Below are positions 58,216 through 64,000 of a stretch of 64,000 bases of DNA, in pieces. Both the position numbers and the translations under genes were made by a program. The first letter of the stretch is position 1. Each line of letters starts with the position of its first letter. Below the pieces are notes generated by a model. The model did not search any database. It was not told the DNA's origin and was given only the letters and a program-made list of their open reading frames with translations. The stretch is from Laburnicola sp. R22_1 (taxonomy: Eukaryota > Ascomycota > Dothideomycetes > Pleosporales > Didymosphaeriaceae), in NCBI GenBank assembly GCA_014281115.1, contig JACONQ010000015.1, positions 1,674,001 to 1,738,000 of the forward strand, read 5' to 3'.

Positions 58216-58377
58216 AAGAATTTAGAGTTATATAAAAATAGTATATAGCCTAAATAAATTATTAGTTATAACCTCTAAAATAGTATAATTAATTAAGTTC
58301 TCTAGTAGGCCTGCCTTAACTATATCTTATAGTAGATAGGCTAAATAGCTAATATTATCTAGCTAATTATCTATGCT
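58216..58377 (+). repeat. Second copy of the 53808 repeat
   Basis: Starts AAGAATTTAGAGTTATATAA and follows 53808-53975 throughout, with transitions. It is cut off by the LTR starting at 58378. Confidence 0.6.
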
Positions 58378-58570
58378 TATAATAGATTAATAGTTAGAGT
58401 TAAGATAATAGTTAATTAAACTCTATAGGTAAGATATTGCGTAAGAATTCTAGTAATTATTTACGCCTACTATAACAGGCCCATTATAGGGCGTCTAGTG
58501 CTAGGCCTAATTAGGACTAGCGATAAAGATAAGGAATGTTATTTCTAAAGCCGCGCATTAATCTATCACA
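58378..58570 (-). repeat. 3' LTR of a truncated minus-strand retrotransposon
   Basis: Minus orientation TGTGATAGATTAATGCGCGG..., ending TCTATTATA. Directly 5' of it is a purine tract (TTTTTAGAGAGAGGGGATAG, complement of 58571-58590). About 530 bases of interior remain to the right. Confidence 0.7.
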
Positions 58571-59103
58571 CTATCCCCTCTCTCTAAAAAGGATAGTTCT
58601 ATCGTTCTTATAATGCTAGAAAGTACTATAAGGTATTGTAAGGCATTATAAAACATTGTGAAATATTATAAAATATTATATAAAAATTATATAAGACTTT
58701 GCACAACTTACTAGTTAAAGCTACTATTAAGTTAGCTTATAAGTTAACCTTTACTATTGCTAAGCGCAACTACTATTATTAGGTGTAATTACTTTTATTA
58801 GGCTTAACCTTGCAGTCCCTAATATATAGGCAATTCCTAATATATAGGTAGTTCTTAATATATAGACTAGATATTACTACTTATATTATTATTAATATCT
58901 TCTAGGGTATATAGTATAAGGGCGTAATTTCTATAGTAGGTAATAATTATAATTAGTAGTATAGGTAGTAGTAGCACTCTTTCTACTAACTATAACTTAT
59001 AAGGTAGAAGAGTACGTAAGTGCTTACTACGCGTCTATTATAGTTACTACATTTTATAATATTAATTCGCTTATCCTTATTACTAGTATATCTTATTTTC
59101 TAG
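58571..59103 (-). other. Internal fragment of the truncated minus-strand retrotransposon
   Basis: AT-rich, with a worn three-unit repeat of about 18 bp (CCTAATATATAGGCAATT type) at 58816-58868. No coding motif identified. Confidence 0.4.
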
Positions 59104-59315
59104 TGTGATAAATTAATACCTAAAGGCGCCGCGGCCCTAAGGCAGGCTAAAGATAACGCTTTATCTCTAGCGCTAGCCTAACTAGGCCTAGCACCTGGCG
59201 CCCACCGCGCGCCCACTATACAGTAGGTGTGGGTGATTACTAGAATCCCCACACAGTATTTTACCTATAGAGTTTAATTAACTATTATCTTAACTCTAAC
59301 TATTAATTCTTTATA
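59104..59315 (+). repeat. 5' LTR of a plus-strand retrotransposon
   Basis: TGTGATAAATTAATACC...TTTATA, about 212 bp. Shares its second half (TTACCTATAGAGTTTAATTA onwards) with the minus LTR at 58378-58570. The element runs off the right end of the window. Confidence 0.7.
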
Positions 59316-61089
59316 CTATACTATATTAACCTTACACTCTATATAATATTTTATTAGGCCTAGCGATCTAAAAAAGCTAGTTTTAAGCTAACAGGCGACC
59401 TTATAACTCACGCATATTATCTAGCTTACGTAAGCTTATACTATTAATAGTTGCTACGTGTTATAAGAATACTAGGATGCTATTTAGTAAATAAGAACTA
59501 GATCTGTATAAGAAGTCTAGTAAATAGATAAAACGTCTAGGCCTAATAATAGTAACGTGTTACAACTAATTAGAAGATAAACGCCGCACTAATTAGAGGA
59601 GTCGCCTTAGGTACTAGTATACGCAATAATAACTCTAGAAGATATATAGGAGATAGTAAACAAGTAAAAGTAAGTACGCCACTTACGCTGTAGCTTACTA
59701 TAAGTACCCTAACCTTTATAGTTGCAATTATAGACTATAGCTAGCGATAATAGAATATAGAGTTAGATTGTATCTAGTATCCTAGGCTAGAAATAAGTTT
59801 AATAGTCTAGCTAATTCTATAATACTATTTATACAATCTTAGAGATTAGTAGTAGTTAAGTTGATATAATACCTATAATACTAGAATATATAGATTTGGA
59901 CATCGCAAACTCTCGCCTAGAAATCGCGTATCTTAAGAATAATTACTCGCGATTCTGTGTTACCTTCTCCAAAAACAATAATAATAGTAAGGTCTGGCTA
60001 GAGTTATAAGAACATAATAACGCTAATAATAATCCTATCTATACCTTCTAGTTAGGCGCAGACTACTCTAAGGGCAATAGAATTGCTTCTGTTAAGTACA
60101 ATACTATTGTTAACAACGTTGTTAATAGTGATAATAAACTACTTAAGTAAGTAATAAAGAAACCCCACAACTAAGTTATTAATATTCTAGCCCTCCTTAT
60201 TACCCTCTATAATGCTGCTTATAGCACAGACAACAACCTTAAGAGCCAAGCTTTATAGTTATAGGAAGCGTCTACTACTACTACGCTAGATATAATAGAG
60301 ATAGTTAAGTAGCTTATAGTAACTTAGCGCGAGTTAAAGAAATATAAGCAGCTATATAAAATTCAAGGCCCCACTAATAATAACAATAACGCCGCCCCTT
60401 AACTCCGCGAAGAACTTAAGGTTAAAAAACGCGAACTTGCTAAGGCACGTAAAGAAAATAGAAAGTTATAAGTCTAACTAAGTAAGCACCTAATTGCTGT
60501 TAATAACTAAGAATATTAGGTTAAATCCTTGCAATTAGAGTTGAACTAAGCGAGGGTCAAAGTTAAGAAATATAATAGTAAGGCCAGTAAGTATTACTAG
60601 TTATAGAAGGCGAAATAATAGACATCGCGCAACTATTAGTTTAACTATAACAAAGCTGCTTATAACCTGGAAAAGCTATATTATAATTATAACTAATTAA
60701 AATAGAATAAGTAGAATAAAGTCATTAACTTAGTATATAAAGTTTAACAATATAAGCCTAACTTTTATAGGTATATAGTCCTAGGTTAAAACACTAATAC
60801 TTACGGAGATTCTTATCTATCTAGGTAAGTATCTCCCTAAGGATAGGCAGGTCTACGCCGTAACTCCTCTCTAGCCGCTCATAATAGCTAAATATTACAA
60901 TACAACCTCTCTCCCCATTATAAACATAGTATATTGTTTATCTAAGATACTACTAAACAAGTTAATTATAATAAGCAATAAGATAATATTTGTAAACCTT
61001 ATATCCCTTAAGTTTTTTTTATAGCCACTACTTCTACTGCCACTACCTTCGCATCTAGTAGCGGGTGTTATTTATCTAAGATGCCTAAC

Positions 61090-61413
61090 TTAGAAAAATT
61101 TAATAGTAAAGAAGACAAGGACTATAAAAGGTGGCGCGTACTAGCCATTAATAAATATAAGATTGCCTTTAATAAGAAGGACTAGCGTATTACGTACCTT
61201 ATAAATTATATTAAGGGCAACGCTTAAGTATTAGTTAAGAATATAAGGCTCCAGCACTTTATAAAGTACATTAAGGCCTTAGATAAATTCTATAGATATA
61301 TGTCTATAGATAAGATTACTTAGACATTAAATAATCTAGCTAATTCCTTATAGCCCCTTAAATAAAAGGCTGGCCAGAGTTTTACAGTATGGCGCATCTA
61401 TTTTATAGTTATC
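61090..61413 (+). pseudogene. Gag relic, part before pogo-5
   Basis: Fragments MPNLEKFNSKEDKDYKRWRV and FNKKD.RITYLINYIKGNA are typical of the capsid-like gag region of fungal LTR elements (kit of D/E-K-W around YKRW, then a helix with ITYL). RIP stops. It continues at 63505 after the insertion. Confidence 0.65.
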
Positions 61414-61415
61414 TA

Positions 61416-63502
61416 CCGTGTCCGTGCGCGTAATGCCCGGATTCGCGTAATGCCCGCGCAACACCAGAAGCGCTCTATCAGCGATCAGGCAATAGAACCA
61501 CCCACAATTAATATTATCACGAGATTTTCTAGAGTAGCACTATATCGATGCTTGCGATCAATTTGCACTATCTATATCTATTAGGAAGCTTGACGTTGCG
61601 GCCGCGGCGTGTAGATCTGGTCGGGGCAGCAGATGCGCCCTCTAAGGCCTCCCCATAACAACACGTTTCTGACGCTTTCTGCTCTATAGAGCTGGCTAAG
61701 AGGCCTTTCTCTTACCCTTTTAGGATAGTTGTAGAGCTTTTTTAGCGTCGCGGGCAGACTTCTGGGCAGCGCGCTAAGCTGCCTTTTCAGCCCTCTCTTT
61801 CTTCTTTGCCTCCCTAGCTACCTCTCGCGCAACACGCTTCTCCTGCTGGATTTTCTCCTTATATAGCTTAGCTGCCTTCTTTAGCTCTGCTGTCTCTGCT
61901 TTTTAAAGCTGCTGCTGCTTATCCTTCTGCTCCTTAATTAATTGACGAACACGTGCCTCCCTTACTTTCCTTAGTAACTATAAGATAGCCCTACTATAAT
62001 AATCCTGGCGCTGTTGAAGGTCTAGAGCTTTGCTCTTCTTCTTACGCTTCTTCTTAATAGATAGCGCCTGCCTAAGCCTATTGTTGTTATGCTTAAGCAG
62101 CTCATTTTCAACAGATAGGTGGTGGAGTGATTGACGAAGCTTTTGTGTATCCTTGCTACTTTGATTACTCACTGCGGAGCGTACAAGCCTATCCATCTTT
62201 CTCTAATCATGATCACTAAGCCCTGATGAGGAGCTATTGCCTGATTCTTGATCCTGGGTGAACCTATTAAGGATAGGATCAGGATTAGGTGGCGATATAC
62301 CTGTGGCTCTAAAAGAGCTCAGGATAGTTGATTCCTTAAAGGAGACCTTCCACGCGTTCCAGAATAGGGGGAAGAAGTCGCCTTTGGTGATAGAAACCAG
62401 GCCCTGGCTTCTATGGAGATATCTTGATAGCTCTGCTAAGTAGGCTATTAATAGAGGCTTAAACATCGCAATGTTAAGAGGCTGAAGCGTATAAGTTGAA
62501 TAAGGAGGCAGGATAGCAAGGAGGATCCTATGCTGATTACAGTAGTCAATAAAGTCTATAGTAATGTGGGATCCATAGCTATCTACGATTAAGAGTTAAT
62601 ATAATTGGCGGGTCTTCTCTTTTGTGCAGCAATTAAATACCTGTTTAAGCTAGGCAAGCCTAATATTATTGTTCGTCTAGCCAGAGGGTGATGAGGTAAT
62701 AAAGACTTCTTGTTCTCCTGCCTTAATATCCTCTACCTAGCTTAATTAGATGCCCTTGTTTGCAGCCTTATAGATAAGGCTTAGCGGCAGAGCTAATCTA
62801 TTAGCGCAGATACATGTTAGGAGCGTAATCCATGCGCGATTGCCATCCTAGAGCGATGCCCTAACCTCCTTCTTCTCCCACATTCGTCTGCTGAATATCT
62901 GTTTTAATCTACCTACGATACCAATCAGGAAGCCTTTTTCGTCCATATTGTAGATATGACAAGGATCTATCTGATACTAATCGATCTTGCTGTGTAGGAG
63001 GTTGAAATAGAGGCGATATTTATCCTCTAAATTAGCTTTGTGGCGATTGCTGTCTATGCTAACTGTCTATTGCGAGATAAGCTAAATGCTGTGTTAGTTA
63101 ATAAAGCGGGTAACCTAGCTCTCGCTGACTAGCTCCTTTGCTATAGTAGAGGCGAAGTTTTGTATTATCTCTCTAGTGGGAGGTATATGTCTCTCTGTAA
63201 GTCCTTTGATATATTATACGAGCTCCTGCTCTTGCTGTAGGTTAAGTTTCAGCTAGTTGATATTCTTGACCTGCCTGGGGCGCGTTACCCCTTGATGCCT
63301 TCGACCCAACGTAGATTGTTTAAGCCCATGCCTAGCAGCAACTTCTGTATATAAAAAATCTTCTCCTGGTTCTCGCGATTCTATCTTATCAATCGCAGCC
63401 TGATATGGATCCATAATGGTGGAGTTATCGCGTGCTGAAGTTAGGGTGTTTTGGTGTTGCGCGGGCATTACGCGAATCCGGGCATTACGCGCACGGACAC
63501 GG
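61416..63502 (-). mobile_element. pogo-type DNA transposon (pogo-5), young copy
   Basis: Perfect 51-bp inverted ends (61416-61466 and 63452-63502) starting CCGTGTCCGTGCGCGTAATG, each with two internal CGCGTAATGCCCG units. TA duplications at 61414-61415 and 63503-63504. Length 2087 bp, with clearly higher G+C than the surroundings. Confidence 0.95.
61558..63414 (-). pseudogene. pogo-5 transposase, nearly intact frame with RIP stops
   Basis: One frame from ATG 63414 to TGA 61558-61560, about 618 codons, with no frameshift. It begins MDPYQAAIDKIESREPGEDF with a HTH (EVAARHGLKQSTLGRRHQGV), then the DDE core (CHIYNMDEKGFLIGIVGRLK, LLIVDSYGSHITIDFIDYC, PPYSTYTLQPLNIAMFKPLL). The C-terminal 200 residues are a long charged coiled coil (Lys/Glu/Arg/Gln heptads, then AKLYKEKIQQEKRVAREVAR). 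In-frame TAG/TAA codons interrupt it; open stretches are 63468-63253, 62466-62203 and 62196-61978. An alternative Met at 63468 lies in the inverted repeat and is unlikely. Confidence 0.9.
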
Positions 63503-63504
63503 TA

Positions 63505-64000
63505 TAACCTTATCTTTATACTAAATACTATAATAATTAACTATATCTAGAAGCTTATAAACTAGTCTACTACTAATATTATAAACATTTATAAAAAAGA
63601 TAGCAACAGTCTATTATAGTACTTACGTAATACTAGTAATATTAATAAATAACACTAGTACACTATAGCCCTAAAGGCAAAGGCCACAACTATAAGTATG
63701 TCTACGACGTGAATAAAGATAGTAGAGTCTCGCGCTTTAACAACGTTATTAAAATAAAACCTTAATAAGGTTATATTTAGCTAGACTAAGAAAGAGAGGC
63801 ATATGTTAGCGCGCTTAAAACTGTGCTTTAAGTGTAGTAAGCCTAACTACTAATAACGTAACCTACACACACCCTACTATAATAAGCCTACTATACTATC
63901 TACTAATATCCCTATATTGCTCGTCGCCCTATAAGCGTTGCACGCTAACAAATTAAAAACTAAAGATAAGTCCACTAAGGACAATATTAAAGTTAACAAT
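63505..64000 (+). pseudogene. Gag relic, part after pogo-5
   Basis: A zinc-knuckle relic at about 63810-63870 reads LKLCFKCSKPNY then RNLHTP, fitting a decayed CFKCGKPNH-type CCHC knuckle. The element continues past the window. Confidence 0.6.

Larger units (their letters stand above)
59316..64000 (+). mobile_element. Interior of the plus-strand LTR retrotransposon, incomplete
   Basis: Leader and gag region with RIP stops, interrupted by pogo-5. Neither pol nor the 3' LTR is inside the window, so the superfamily is undecided. Confidence 0.65.

Overview
The window comes from a filamentous ascomycete (Pezizomycotina; Dothideomycetes is my guess). The signs are short GT-AG introns of 48-103 bases, fungal-specific families (Mso1, DUF7730), and long AT-rich blocks with the marks of repeat-induced point mutation (RIP, CpA to TpA). 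There are three compartments: a GC-balanced gene block (about 1-13.4 kb), a tower of nested, RIP-damaged transposons (13.44-50.06 kb), and one gene (50.6-52.5 kb) followed by a second AT-rich transposon block that runs off the window end (about 52.95-64 kb).

Gene block. A Sec1-binding Mso1 homologue (minus) diverges from a two-exon DUF7730 protein (plus). Next is an AlaX-type alanyl-tRNA editing protein (minus) whose C-terminal CGGTH metal motif sits in another frame because of an apparent one-base deletion in a C run. Then come the importin-alpha exporter CSE1 (minus, 3 exons, 959 aa) and, divergently, a tuberin/TSC2-type Rheb GAP (plus, 2 exons, 1610 aa). They share a 614-base promoter region holding two small tandem repeats.

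Transposon tower. The region 13439-50063 is bounded by PIF/Harbinger-like ends (GGGCATGTTTGGTTCC against GGCCCTGTTTAGTTCC) with a matching TAA on each side, and a Harbinger DDE transposase relic lies inside. Into it went a pogo element, short SINE-like repeats, a solo LTR, another LTR, and an LTR retrotransposon whose two 176-bp LTRs now lie 30 kb apart (19411-19586 and 49547-49722) but are still flanked by the same 5-bp TTAAC. That element was in turn split by a plus-strand Gypsy (itself hit by a Tc1/mariner), a pogo, a minus-strand Gypsy (itself hit by a pogo) and another pogo. Target-site duplications support nearly every step. Removing the nested pieces leaves a Harbinger of roughly 3 kb and an outer retroelement of roughly 8.7 kb.

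Right block. A secreted serine carboxypeptidase (S10 family, 5 exons, one GC-AG intron) stands alone between the two AT-rich blocks. Beyond it are more RIP relics, a head-to-head pair of LTRs (58378-58570, 59104-59315), a gag relic, and a pogo element with perfect 51-bp inverted ends inserted in that gag.

All transposase and retrotransposon genes look dead. In four of the five pogo elements the old reading frame is intact apart from stop codons that CpA-to-TpA change explains, and the reverse-transcriptase YIDD motifs have become YINN or YIDN. The least expected item is a short (about 126-187 bp) dispersed retroposon-like repeat whose copies at 16.5 and 27.7 kb carry 12-bp target duplications.
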